Below are positions 44,902-56,074 of a stretch of DNA of 64,000 nt, piece by piece. The DNA is from Dichomitus squalens LYAD-421 SS1 (Eukaryota; Basidiomycota; Agaricomycetes; Polyporales; Polyporaceae). The translations under genes were made by a program, and so were the position numbers. The stretch is from positions 2,005,843-2,069,842 of the forward strand of contig NW_006766883.1 in the NCBI RefSeq assembly GCF_000275845.1. The letters are read 5' to 3'. The notes beneath the pieces were generated by a model, which was not told the DNA's origin, ran no database searches, and was given only the letters and a program-made list of their open reading frames with translations. Within the stretch, counting starts at the first letter, position 1. Every line of letters starts with the position of its first letter.

Positions 44902-46973
44902 TCACCGGTCGACCTCGCTGATATACATGACCCCGAGATGGAATGATCAGTATCCACATCGACATGAGATATTAGGGGGGAAAAACATACCCGAACACAA
45001 GATCCTACAAATCGATACGGTCAGCAACGGTCTCGTCCACGAATTCCAGACACACGTTTACGTACCATGGTACCGATGATAGCGACCACGTCCGCAATCA
45101 TGTGCTAAAGGGAAGTCGTGAGCACGCGCAACACGCAAGGCGCTACCATATCCTCTCACATCTAGCGGATAGAAGACAGAGTCGCGTAAGGAAACCGAAC
45201 GGACGGGGACGGCTGGATTCAGAACGGTGCACTCACGTCTCATCATGAAGTCGGCGCCGGCCAAATGCGCGAAGCCAGGCGCGCGGATCTTGCACCGGTA
45301 GGGACGGTTCGTGCCGTCCGATACGAGGTACACGCCCATCTCGCCCTTGGGCGCCTCGATCGCGCTGTAGGTCTCACCCGGAGGGACGGAGTAACCCTCG
45401 CTGAAGAGCTGTGGACCCTGCGGTGAGCGGCTGGACTACGTGGATTGCGAGAAGCAGTATACCTTGAAGTGGTGGATGAGGGACTCCATGCTCTCCTTCA
45501 TAGAGGCACGGGGAGGAGGAACAAGCTTGTAGTCGTCGACCTTCACAGCGCCAGTCGGGATCTTGTTCAAGCACTGGAAGAATCCGGTTAGGGAGAGCAC
45601 CTAAGAACACCGCGTAAAAGGCTACACCTACCTGGCTGATGATACGGAGCGACTCGCGGAACTCCTGGACACGGCACAGGTAACGGTCGTAGCAGTCGCC
45701 GTTCTTGCCGACGGGGACGTCGAACTCGACCTCGTCGTACTTGTCGTACGGCGCGACCTTGCGGATGTCCCAAGGGACGCCGCTGCCGCGGAGCATAACA
45801 CCGCTGAACGAGTAGTCCAGCGCCTGCTTCGCGGTCACTACACCGATGCCGATCGTACGCTCCTTCCAGATACGGTTCCCAGTGACGACCTCCTCGATCT
45901 CGTCGACGCGTGAGGAGAACTGGGTGGCCCACTTGAAGATATCCTCGAGGAGACCGTGGGGGAGATCGAAGGCGACACCACCCGGGCGGACGTACGCGGC
46001 GTGCAGGCGGGCACCGGAGACGCGCTCGTAGAACTCCATGAGCTTCTCGCGCTCCTCGAAACCCCACAGGAAGGGCGTCAGGGCACCAACATCCATGGCA
46101 TGGGAGAGGACGGCCATCAAGTCTAGCAGTCCTCACTTTGAGGATATAGGATGACTGAGAGGGGAGAGGAACGTACGGTTCAAGATACGAGTGATTTCAC
46201 CGAACAACGTACGGATCCACTTCGCGCGCTCCGGCACCTCAATGTTAAGAAGCTTCTCGACAGCCAGAGAGTAACAAAGCTCGTTCGTCACTGTTGAGAA
46301 GGCTCAGTCTACTGCAGGATTAGGGACTATTCCAAATGACGTACTCATCGAGACATAGTCGAGACGATCAAAGTAGGGAAGAGCTTGAGTGTAAGTCTTG
46401 TACTCGATCAGTTTCTCGGTTCCTCGGTGGAGTAGGCCGACGTGCTGCTCAATGTAAGCAGAAGGTCTACCGTAATGTGATGGACCACTCACGGGATCCG
46501 CGCGCAAAACCTCCTCTCCGTTGAGCTCAAGAATCAACCGAAGCACACCGTGGGCGGCGGGATGCTGGGGGCTGTCAGTGTATCAGTATTGCTGTTGTCT
46601 ATTCACCCATGAAGCAACACGCACCCGAAATTGACTGCGAGCCCGCATCAAGTCAACACACCTCTCCTTTGCTGATGAACTGCCCCTGCTCACCAGTGAA
46701 GTGACGCAGCTGCGTCTCCGGTCTGCTCCCGGTCTCCGCCAAGATCTCCGCCGCATGCAAACCATGCAAGTCTTCTACCGTATGTGTCTCAAACACGTTT
46801 TTGCCACCCCGAGTGGTCGCCGGCGACGGCGTCACCTCCGCCTGGGCGACCGCCGAGCGCGAGAGGTGTCGACGTGCCGCTGCAGCAGAAAGGAGCGACG
46901 ATGGTCCAGGGGAAGTAGGGGATGAAAGGCGCGGCGCCCGCGCGAGCTGGCGACGGAAGAGCGTGGAGGCCAT
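44902..46973 (-). CDS. complex I 49 kDa subunit (NDUFS2/NUO49)
   Basis: Quinone-site subunit of mitochondrial NADH:ubiquinone oxidoreductase. Twelve exons total 1437 bases, 478 residues, the length of the filamentous-fungal subunit: 46973-46694, 46634-46625, 46571-46493, 46444-46345, 46290-46177, 46122-45632, 45573-45463, 45417-45237, 45161-45160, 45104-45066, 45004-44991, 44917-44902. The presequence is Arg/Ser/Ala-rich ([18 protein letters not shown]). The quinone-binding [12 protein letters not shown] block, [18 protein letters not shown], and the C-terminal [13 protein letters not shown] with DLVFGEVDR are intact. A 10-base exon encodes most of VNFG. A 2-base exon (AT) is needed between GADFMMR and HMIADVV; without it the conserved C-terminus is out of frame. 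Both introns flanking it have GTGAG donors and pyrimidine/CTNAC-type 3' ends. Confidence 0.95.
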
Positions 46974-47252
46974 CCTCGTCGCTGGCGGGAAGTCTAAGGG
47001 GGCTCTGTCGTCGTCGTGTTCGACGTTAGTCGGTGCTAAACGGACTGTTCTCATTCGACGCCGCCCGGCCCTCCCCGCCAGGGAAGGTCGGGCCCACGGT
47101 CCCGTGACGCCGGAGATGTGTTTGGCGCCCGTCAATCGCTGCAGCGGCCGCCCAGGTACTGCGACCTATGGCTACCACAGCCGCAGACACCGTGTCCTAG
47201 TCTCTACCTGTCCTATTCCTATTACTCTCGGTAGTGTCACCTACCACTCTGC
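46974..47252. promoter_or_regulatory. divergent promoter, complex I and MRL1-type genes
   Basis: 279 bases between divergent start codons; no clear TATA box on either strand. Shared control is inferred from distance only. Confidence 0.45.
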
Positions 47253-48563
47253 ATGCTGACTGAACTCTTGGCGCGGAGTTGGCTTCTCTGTCTAGCCTCT
47301 GTGCTGTTGTCTGGGGTGGGAGTGGTGCGTGCGGACGAGAAACCATGCACTACACACGATAGTGGGAACTACTATGACCTGAGCAGGCTGTCCGCAAGGT
47401 ACGCCGCGCGCATGGTGCAATCTACCACAGTGCTCATTGTCTGACTACAGTCTATAGCAAAGACTATGAATTCACATCCTACAGCGGCCAGAAATACGTC
47501 CTGAACGTCTGCAAACCGATTTCTACAGAGGTCTGGAACCCTCGTGTTGACAAGCCCGATGACGTCGCTGGGTATACGGAACGTGGACATGGTGGTTTCT
47601 CCATGGGGTGAGCAGCGGTCTCCTGAGCTGGCCCACGACATTAGCTTGACCGCACTCCGTAGTGATGTGAACACCACCGTGCTTTTCCGCGAAGGGAACC
47701 CAGTCATTCTCATGACGGACGGCTCGCCCTGCCCCAGTGCCGGCAGCTTGACTGCGTCCACTGCGATTCGCTTCATTTGCGACTCTTCTGCAGGAACCGG
47801 TACGTGTGCCAACCCTTTCCAAGCCGGGCGAGGCCGTGGCTCACCTATCCCGTGTTTCCCAAAGGCAAACCCAAAATGATCGCCACTCTCCCTCCAGACG
47901 AGGAGACCGCATGTGCGTTCTTCGTGGAATGGCGGACTGAGGTGTGTGCCGAGGACTTAGGCCGCATCAGGGGCTCAAGTGAACCCATGCTTTTGTCCAG
48001 ATGGCATGTCCCACGTCCGAAGGTGGTGTGTTTGGAACTATCGTTTCTGTTCTAGCCATCATGTGCGCTCTTCTCAACTGCTCCTGAGCTCATTACTTAC
48101 CACCGGATTGGCGGTTCACAGTGCTGCAGTACTATTTGCTCTCTATCTCGTCGGCGGCACCCTCTATAACCGCTACGTGCTGGAGCTTCGAGGCGTGGAC
48201 CAGATTCCACGAGTTTCGTTCTTTTCATTTAGCGACACGGTGGAGTTCGTTCGAGACTGCGTGGATCGCATCAAGTACAGGACGTCTGACGCATGGCAAT
48301 CGCGTAACTGGGGAGCGCAGAACTGGAGCAGTGGAAGTGGGTCGTGGGGAGGCTCAGGGAGGGGGGGATATGGCGGACTACGCTCCACGCCTGAGGAGGC
48401 ACAAACCATGCTTGGGGGACCGCCCGGATGGCTGGATGAGCAGGACGAGGAGGACGATGAAGAGGCTGCGCGACAGGCTCCTCCTGCGCCTGCGCATACG
48501 TCGCAGCCAGAGGATGAGAGTCGGCCGTCGGGCATGGACCAGAACGGAGTGGTACGGTTGTGA
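47253..48563 (+). CDS. cation-dependent mannose-6-phosphate receptor homologue (Mrl1-type)
   Basis: Type I membrane lectin-like receptor for Golgi-to-endosome/vacuole sorting. Exons 47253-47398, 47458-47607, 47663-47799, 47865-47941, 48001-48062 and 48122-48563 join exactly to 337 residues. A signal peptide occupies about 1-27 (LLARSWLLCLASVLLSGVGV). The luminal MRH-like domain has paired cysteines (KPCTTHD, LNVCKPIS, DGSPCP, IRFICD, ETACAFFVEW). One transmembrane helix (IVSVLAIIAAVLFALYLVGG) is followed by TLYNRYVLELRGVDQIP, which closely matches the juxtamembrane block of vertebrate CD-MPR. The cytosolic tail has an acidic cluster (DEQDEEDDEEAA). ATG27 shares the MRH fold but not this juxtamembrane block, so the receptor assignment is preferred. 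Confidence 0.88.
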
Positions 48564-49381
48564 CCCGGTGACTGTGTAGTGGGTGCAATTGAGTGCCTGC
48601 TGAGCTCAAAAGCTGACGTCTATCGCGCCACAGATTGGTAGGTTGATATCGATAGGTGCATTTGTGGCATTCGCTATTCACGAGTTATCATGAAGAGTGT
48701 AAGGTTGTATTATGCGAGACTGAGAATGGCGACTGGCAGTGGATACGGCCGAGTACGCAGCGGATGGGTCGAGAGTGTCCTTGTGGGCGAGAGTTGCCGA
48801 GAAGAGCGCGAACGAGAGTGGGAAGAGGAGATGAAGCGAGGGAGCAACGTTGTTGAGGATCGCCCAGCTGGTGGATCGCAATCAGATCTGCAATGACCGC
48901 ATCGATGTTCCGGCGCGTGGCTAGCCGGAGTCCGCTCGGGCAGGGTACAGGGTGCGCAGACGGCTTTTGTGAGTGCGTTGTGGATATCGCGGGCGACGAT
49001 GGCAGCGCGAAGGGGGGCGAGGACAAGGACGGGGTGGCATAGGGACGGGGACAATGGGCGACGTTGTTTGGCTGAAGGCGCGGGCTGGGCGACAAAAGGG
49101 CGTATGGGCGCCTGTGCGGGCGTGCGAGCTGGGGCTTTGGCTGCCACTGGGGCTGGCCAGTCTGTGTCTGTTGGTGTTCTCTCTCCCGTTCCCCGTCGTC
49201 CAGCCGTCTGGACGTAATTGAGAGACCGCCACTGGGATTCCGTTTCTTCCTTCTTCCCATTGTTTTATTTCTTACTCGTCCTTACATCTCTTCACGTACA
49301 TCTCTCTCCCTTCTTCTCTCCTTCTCCCGTCCCCCCAGTCCATCCGCTATCTACGATCCTCCACGACCCGCGACGCCCGCC
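48564..49381. other. intergenic, upstream of bHLH gene
   Basis: About 820 bases. Minus-strand open frames exist up to 190 codons, but they overlap in several frames and lack domains. The last 150 bases before the bHLH start are a strong C/T tract (about 49235-49345), as expected for a fungal promoter and 5' untranslated region. Confidence 0.5.
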
Positions 49382-50527
49382 ATGGATCAGCACCAGCAGC
49401 AGCCCCAGCCCATGCAGCACGATGACTCCCAAAACTTCGTTACGGCCCAGTACACCATGTATCCCTCATCAGAGGACGATACCACGGGCTACCTCGTGTA
49501 CCCACAGATGCAACAGCCCACCTACCCGCCTGTCGTGCATCATCCTGGCCCCCCTCCTCGTGGGTTCCTCCACTCTGCCTGACTTGCTTCGCGTAACCGA
49601 GATCTGACTTGCCCATTCCCGTCTTCCCTTTTGTCCTCCTCCAGGGCAAATCTCCGAGAGCGACCTGCAGCAAGCGATGCAGTACCATCGTTCAATCCAT
49701 ATGATGCCCCAAACGCAGCACTTCGTACCTCCCGCGCCTGGCGTATACCCTGCCCCTTCGCCTCATGGCGTTATGCCACCCTCCGCGTCCCCTCCCCCGC
49801 AGTCCCCAAATATGTACGACCCTCTGTCTCCCCCCATTTCCGGATCAGACACGTCCGCCGACGGCATCTACCATTCAAGGAACAGTAGCGCAAGTGGTTC
49901 CCCCTCTTCTTCCCGTGGAAACAGCCTCGTACACCGCCATCCGCTTCGCTACAACCCCACCCCATCCCCGACCAGCAGCTCTGGGCGCCGGAGCCGAGGT
50001 CACTCAATATCAGACGACGACGATCGGCATCCAATGGGCGGCGTTAACATGGCAGAGAGTCTCGCGAACACGAGAAAGGAAGCGACGAGACGGCAGCGGA
50101 TCGAAGCCGAACAGAGACGTCGGGACGAGCTTCGCGATGGGTACGCGAGATTGAAGGACGTCCTCCCCGTGTCCAACCAGAAAAGCAGCAAGGTCTCCTT
50201 GTTGGAACGAGGTACGTCCGTGTATCGCGGTATCCATTCCCTCTGTTCATGGACGAGCAAACACCAGCGACGAACCATATCGTCAACCTGGAGAAAACAA
50301 ACCGCTCCCTACAGCAGCGCCTAGCGGCTTTGGAGGCGGAAGTCACTCGACTTCGCTCTTTAAACGAGAAGATCTCGCTTGGCGTAAACAACACGCCGTC
50401 GCCGGGACAGGTCAACATGGACAGCCGCCCTTTGTCGCCGCCGCCCGAAGGAACCCAGTCACAAGCATCGGGTATCGACCAGCCCGTCGGCGAGTCGAGC
50501 CCGTCTGCCTCGGAAAGCGGTTATTGA
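49382..50527 (+). CDS. bHLH transcription factor (copy 1)
   Basis: Nuclear DNA-binding regulator. Exons 49382-49559, 49645-50211 and 50268-50527 join to 334 residues. A Gln/Pro/Ser-rich N-terminal region, an acidic SISDDDDRHP stretch and then a bHLH domain at about 204-265 are visible: RRQRIEAEQRRRDELRDGY, LPVSNQKSSKVSLL, then helix 2 and a short leucine zipper (LEKTNRSLQQRLAALEAEV). The Glu that reads the E-box is kept, but the usual His of the basic region is Arg. The intron inside helix 2 lies after LLER. A close relative with the same intron position lies 10 kb downstream. Targets are unknown. Confidence 0.9.
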
Positions 50528-53500
50528 CCGGTCTTGCGATCGGTCCCATCTTCTCTTGCTGCATCTCGGACATTGCTCTCTCCCTTCTCCTGCTGTCTCT
50601 TTATCACCATCCCATCTCCTATCAACTTTTTAGTCCTTGCTTGGTTTCACGATGTCCATACTTGCCTTCTCGCTTCCCTCGCTCTGCTTGCAGACTCATG
50701 CTGCCTCCTGGAAGAGCAGCACTGGTCACTGAGGGAGGCCTGCCGCGCTGCGCCTCCAGATACGAAGTCGAAGACAGTGAGGTCGAGCTCAAGGGTGCTG
50801 AGGATCGTCTGCAGCGCCCGGCGCGCTCGCCTTGACGTCCTTATCGCTATCCCTTGCCAGCCTATCCTCCAAGAGAGCCCTGCCGCTCGAAGCTGCAGGC
50901 TGGTGCACGGCGATAACAGCTCGTGTGCGCTCCGGGTGTCCTTCCGATGTCGCTGGTGAGGTATTCTCCCAGACATCGTTGATTGACCCCGAGTGTTTCG
51001 CTCGAGCTTCACGTGCTGTCTCGTCAATTCGCTTCGGACTCTGGCGGAGAAGGTCACCTTCGTATGTCGGTCGGTGCGGCCGCGCCATCTGGCTACATCC
51101 AACTGACGCGACCTCTCGCCGACGCAAGATGCGCTACTCGCCTATGGATCATCGCAATCTCTTAGAATGAAAAAGGATGCTACGTTACCTGGCCTCACCC
51201 GCGTTCCACCCCACCACTCCCACACGAACTCACCGTGCCGCGACCCACATCTCCTCCTCTCTTCCCGTCTCATTTATCATCAATCTTGTACTATATCATA
51301 CTTATCGGGCTCTGGACCGCGCGATGGCCAATCACGAAGGATACGACCGGCGACGAAACAATACGAACACGCTTCCCACACCTGCGCTCGCGGACCGAGT
51401 CGACAGCTCCCCGACACCCGACCCCGACTCCTCTCTTGGACGCTTCTATGGGAACCGACTTGTACATATGGCGGGAACGGGGCTATTAGTTATGACGGCA
51501 GAATGATTGGAAGGGGAGGCTGCCCGCCTTCTCATCGGGGGCGGGCCGTGTGTCGACATCGGCCGTCTCGCGCGCGCTGCGGAGGCGACGCGTGAGGCGG
51601 GTGTCGTCTGGAGAGGGTGATATAAGGAGGTTCTCGGAGCCCCGTTCCCGTCAACCTTGCATGACGGACTGAGCAGTACGTTGTACCCATAGTAAGGCAT
51701 AGTAGTAGTCGACTTAGTCTGTGAGCTGCGCGATCTATCAAGTCATTTTGTATCCTTCATCCACCCTTGCCGCGTGCTCTCTGCGCATGTCCGAGCAAGA
51801 CCTTCGCTGGCCCGACACCCGGTGTACATGTACTACTTCTCAGATTGCTGAGATTCGCCCGTCGGCAGCATTCTCATGGCCGGCTGCTGACGCATGCACC
51901 GCTGCTAATCCGCATGCAGGCAATTTGGCCTGCTACTTGACTGATCCTGTCCCGGTGTGGCGCAGACGTCTCAGGAGCATAAGCCAGGTCCGCTTCCGAT
52001 TGCCTGGGACGATACGGGCAAGTACACCCCGGTGCTGCGTCTGTCCCGCTATAGTGCCCTGGCTCTACTTTCCTAAAGTAAATCTGCAATCAGCTGCGCG
52101 CGCCCATTTGTTCTAGCCACACATGGCACGCTTGCGCCCGCCTCTGACGCATCCCTGGCCTGCAGGCAGCGCCACACGCCGCCAATTCACCCCGGCGAAC
52201 GACACTAGCGGCCAACCGAGTAGCCGGAGACACGCGGGCCACCGTTCAGAGCATTCAATGGGCGGGATGGCCATAGAAATATATATTGCCGGCACTCCTG
52301 GTACTTCTACTCCTGCATTAAGTTTGTAAGGCACGGTGTACGTGAAGCTTGGTCTGGCCGAATGGGTGTACTCGGATTCTTTGAGGTCAACACGCTTACT
52401 GCCGACGCCAAGACCGCGGACCCGAGCAGGAACTCGTTGAAGCGGACAAGTTACGACTTGCGGGGACACCGAGCGCTAGGAAGAGACGTCCGCGTCACGG
52501 ACTCCCCGCAGATGACCGCCTCGAGTCGAGGTGGAGGCTTCGGATTGCTCGGTATGGGTAAAGTGAGCGATGCTTCCAGCATCTGCGTGAGATCGACAGT
52601 CGCATCGAGCAGGAGGGGTACGGCAACCCGCTGCGGTATCCCGGCGCGGTGCCCGAGGTTCGCGGTTGAGAGAACGGAGAGAGTCTGCAGGACGGGCACC
52701 GACCGATGGCGTTATGCCCGGTGTAAAGACCGTGACGGAAAGCTTCCTGATAGAAGATGAAGGCCCATCTCCAAAGACGGAGTTACGATCGGGTGTTCCT
52801 GTCTTCAGGATCAATAGTTACCGTCATGCTGGTGGTTGGGAGCCTCGACCTTGTCCGATGAAGGACGGGACAGAGCAAAATGGCCGTATATTCGAACTCG
52901 GTGGAAGGGGCAACCGACTATTTCCGGAACGAGTGCGAAGACCCTCCTACGATGTCGTTCCGGGGTCGACTGGGAATGCACCCTATGACGGACAACACCG
53001 GCTCGTCGAAGGGTTCTGCGTTACGAGAGCTAGGAGTTCTCTCTCGCCTACCTTGGGAGTTACAGATCAGCTTGCGTCGATTACGGACATTGGGGAAGCC
53101 ATAACGCTCACCTCTAGACAACCAGCCGCCATGTACGGTAGTGAAGTCCAAGCCTGTGATGGTGCAAAACGCCTCAAATACGACTTCACTAGATAGAGAG
53201 TGATCAGGAATCGTAGGATTTGGTGCGCCATGGTTTGGGAGGAGTGACGGGCCCGGTAGGTCGGATCTGGTGACAGTCAGGACTTGGAGCATAGAGAAGC
53301 TCGCAACCTATCTGTGCGAAGATCGTTGTGTGTGCTGAGGTAGGTCATCTAAAGAGTCCGAAAGAAGAAGAGTCGCCTAATGCTGGATTCTGTGGGAGTC
53401 CTCGTACCGGACGCGGTCTCGATAGATAGCTGCGCATGATAGGGAGCCAATTTCGACGACACAAGTATTCCGCGAATGTACGTACTTTGTATCGAGTCTG

Positions 53501-53697
53501 TGGGATCCCGAGAAAGTTAGGCTGAGAAAAGCTATCTCCGAGGTGAGGCGGCCGACGAACTAACGCTTATCTCGAGTGACTTGTTTAGGGTCGTCTTTGG
53601 ATACCGCCTCCTCAACAGCGGTCGTGCCTCGTGGAAAGCGCGCGATATCATAGTCGGGAAGGACCGTTCCGAGAGTACACAGCGGTCAGAGGTCGTT
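50528..53697. other. gene-poor interval
   Basis: More than 3 kb with no gene I can support. Open frames up to 176 codons (52666-53196, plus) exist, but their composition and lack of splice-site structure do not persuade. It may contain decayed coding sequence on the minus strand (about 52450-52700). Confidence 0.4.
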
Positions 53698-55479
53698 CTA
53701 AAGCCTCGACTGACATGAGGATCCTGATACACGCGGTAGCTGGAAGGCGTGCCTTGCCTCAAAGGGTAATTTCAGCGTCGGGGAACGGAGCATGAGACAG
53801 GGCGTCGATGTGCACTCCAGATCTGCACTGGGGTACGCATGCCAGCTTCGTTGAGTGACAGCGGTACACAGGTGGCGGTAGAACAGAATGGGCACGGGAG
53901 CAGTCCGAGCGTTCCTTCCGGCGTCTGAGGGCTTCCTTCCTTGTACACGCCCAGATATAACAAGGTAAGCAGAATAACTGGACGAAGCGAGTACTCGAAT
54001 ATCGACTTTCGCCACCATATCGCCGAGCCCGACCGAGGAGCACCGCAATTCGTATACATATATGCGTTCTGCGGGCCGGGATAGACTCGTCCGAAGACTC
54101 AGATCGAGGTGATTTCCACGCCTCATGCCTGTGACTCGGCGATCAAACGTCTGGTACGTGCCTTCGCGGAGCTTCAGTTCCACAGACAGCACCTTGCCCT
54201 GGCCCCCGGCAAACAACACACTCTCGAAGTCAATACCTGGGGCGACCATAAAAAGGTCTGTTTCCAGGAGTGAAGAGCGAATGGCATAGTGAGGCTTAGA
54301 ACTGAGCGACCTACTCACGCTCCGGTGTTCCTACCGCATCTGCTTCATATCATTAGCTACGATACAAGATCCCGGAAATAGACGAACTCGTACCAACATG
54401 ACAAGACATTGACGACAGCCTTGCCTTACGCAACCCGACAGAGACCTGGCCTCGTGGTGGAGCGAGCCAGAGAGATTCTGCGCACATCGCATTCAGTGCA
54501 ATGCATGATCGATGGGAGGACTGCTGGGGGTACTGCGTAGTATAACGCGTGCGACCGGTGCTCGAGATTGCGGACGCATTCATACCATCCGATCAGGCAA
54601 GGATATCGCGTATGAGATGAAGGTACAGAAGGAGGCCAGAAGAGATTTTGAAGAAGCGCGACTAAGAAGACGACGGGGAAGAAACTGTGCGAAGCTAGTC
54701 AGTAGGGAACAAATCGACATATCCAGACACCGATCTGCACCGTGCACGCAGTGATGGGGCGTCGATTTCCTCTGGATGTGTGTGAACCACGAAGGACGAT
54801 CCATCCGTTATCTACGTTGTTGTAACATATACATACATAACTCGGTTTCCTTAAGAGACGACGCCGCCGGGCCGCGATGTGGTTGGTGGAAGGTTCGACT
54901 GGAGGCGCGATCCCGGAAATGAAAAGGGCGTGCTGGCAAGGAATGTCACCGGATTGGAGACTGACTGCGTTCTCGTAGCCGATTTTAATGACTTGTATGC
55001 AGATGTCGGACGGCAGCCAGCGGGCAAGCACCGAACGCCTCGGGACAATAGTGGGGGCTGGGGGTAAGTTGTTCCGGCTGCTGATGTTCTGTCAGTCAGA
55101 TGTAATCCGCAATGTCCTGTATAGCCAACGTGTCAGTTAATGGGCGGCCGAAGTGGCAAGCCGAGATGGATATACGACAAGGGATTCTCCGTATGAAGAG
55201 CTCAGCTGACCTCAACCACGAGGATTAGAATTTCTGCGTTGGATGCATCACCTGGAAGCATCTGACTACCGTTCCGGATGCCTGAGAGATGATCTGTGAA
55301 AGGCGAAGCGAGCCATGAAGTGCAGCGTCTAGGTCGGAAGTACTGGCAGGCATTATACAGCGACCGAGATCCTCGTTCATGCTCGAGGAGGAGAAACCCT
55401 GACAATGAGGGGGTCGTGTTCGGAACGAGGGACTCACGGATTTGACATCGCAGCACATCGAGGAGTGCATTGGGGTCAT
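53698..55479 (-). other. coding-like fragments, possible decayed gene
   Basis: Several minus-strand pieces look protein-like but could not be joined into one frame. They are MNEDLGRCIMPASTSDLD at about 55381-55255, LARWLPSDICIQVIKIGYEN near 55028-54950, FESVLFAGGQGKVLSVELKL near 54220-54150, and a hydrophobic SLRPVILLTLLYLGVYKEG near 53985-53930 in another frame. Splice-like donors (GTGAGT at about 54317) lie among them. Either a gene with structure I could not resolve or a pseudogene; no family recognised. Confidence 0.3.
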
Positions 55480-56074
55480 TTAAAGTCGAGTAACTACTTA
55501 ACCTCTGACATTGGTCCTAGTCGTCGGTCCCAGCCGTTTTCCACACCGGGCTGCCTAATGTGGCACCCCACGGTCCCCCACTGTGACCGACAATTGTCAC
55601 ACGTTACGGCTTGGAATGTGACGTCAGTGCGTTACATGTGACGTGTGACGCTGCGGGGTGGCGAAGAACGAGGAACGTGCCTGCCCAGGTCTTCGTCCCA
55701 CCCAGCGACGACCACGTCCCGCCCACCGTTCTTTGCAGCCAACATTGGCCCTTCGTCACTCTCCTTGAAGACGGTTTCCTCCTGTAAACTATACAACGTC
55801 AAGGCCTCGCTCACTTACCTTCCTGGCGTCAAGGCTTGCGCCGTCTTCAAGAAAAAGTAACGAATCGCTTCCCAAGGCCTTACCCGGTTGATCCTGCAAA
55901 CGATCATTAACGATGTGGTTAGTTCATTACCTGCAGCTTGAGCAAAGCGTTGGCTGAAGGGCGTCTACGCTGTGATACAAACCCAGGTGTGACAATTGCC
56001 TTCTCTTGCTCCCTCTGGTGAGCCAGTCCACAGGTCTATGGTATTGTAATGTCTGATACCAACCTTGAACGCAG
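55480..56074. other. upstream region of four-helix protein gene
   Basis: Should contain the promoter and missing first exon(s) of the gene annotated from 56075. Short protein-like stretches occur on both strands (55645-55855), and a possible exon end lies at 55986 (TACGCTGTGATACAAACCCAG before GTGTGA), but I could not join them in frame. Confidence 0.35.

Noticed and set aside
45105..45236. Single 132-base intron in the complex I gene
   Set aside because: It would put the conserved [13 protein letters not shown] and DLVFGEVDR in the wrong frame and lead to an early stop.
47253..48563. Alternative call as Atg27
   Set aside because: The juxtamembrane TLYNRYVLELRGVDQIP block and acidic tail match cation-dependent mannose-6-phosphate receptors better than Atg27.
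48688..49260. 190-codon open frame, minus strand, between MRL1-type and bHLH genes
   Set aside because: Overlaps other open frames on both strands, low-complexity Ser/Pro/Arg content, and sits where a promoter is expected.
52666..53196. 176-codon open frame, plus strand
   Set aside because: No recognisable domain or exon partners; the opposite strand is equally open in part. Left as gene-poor.
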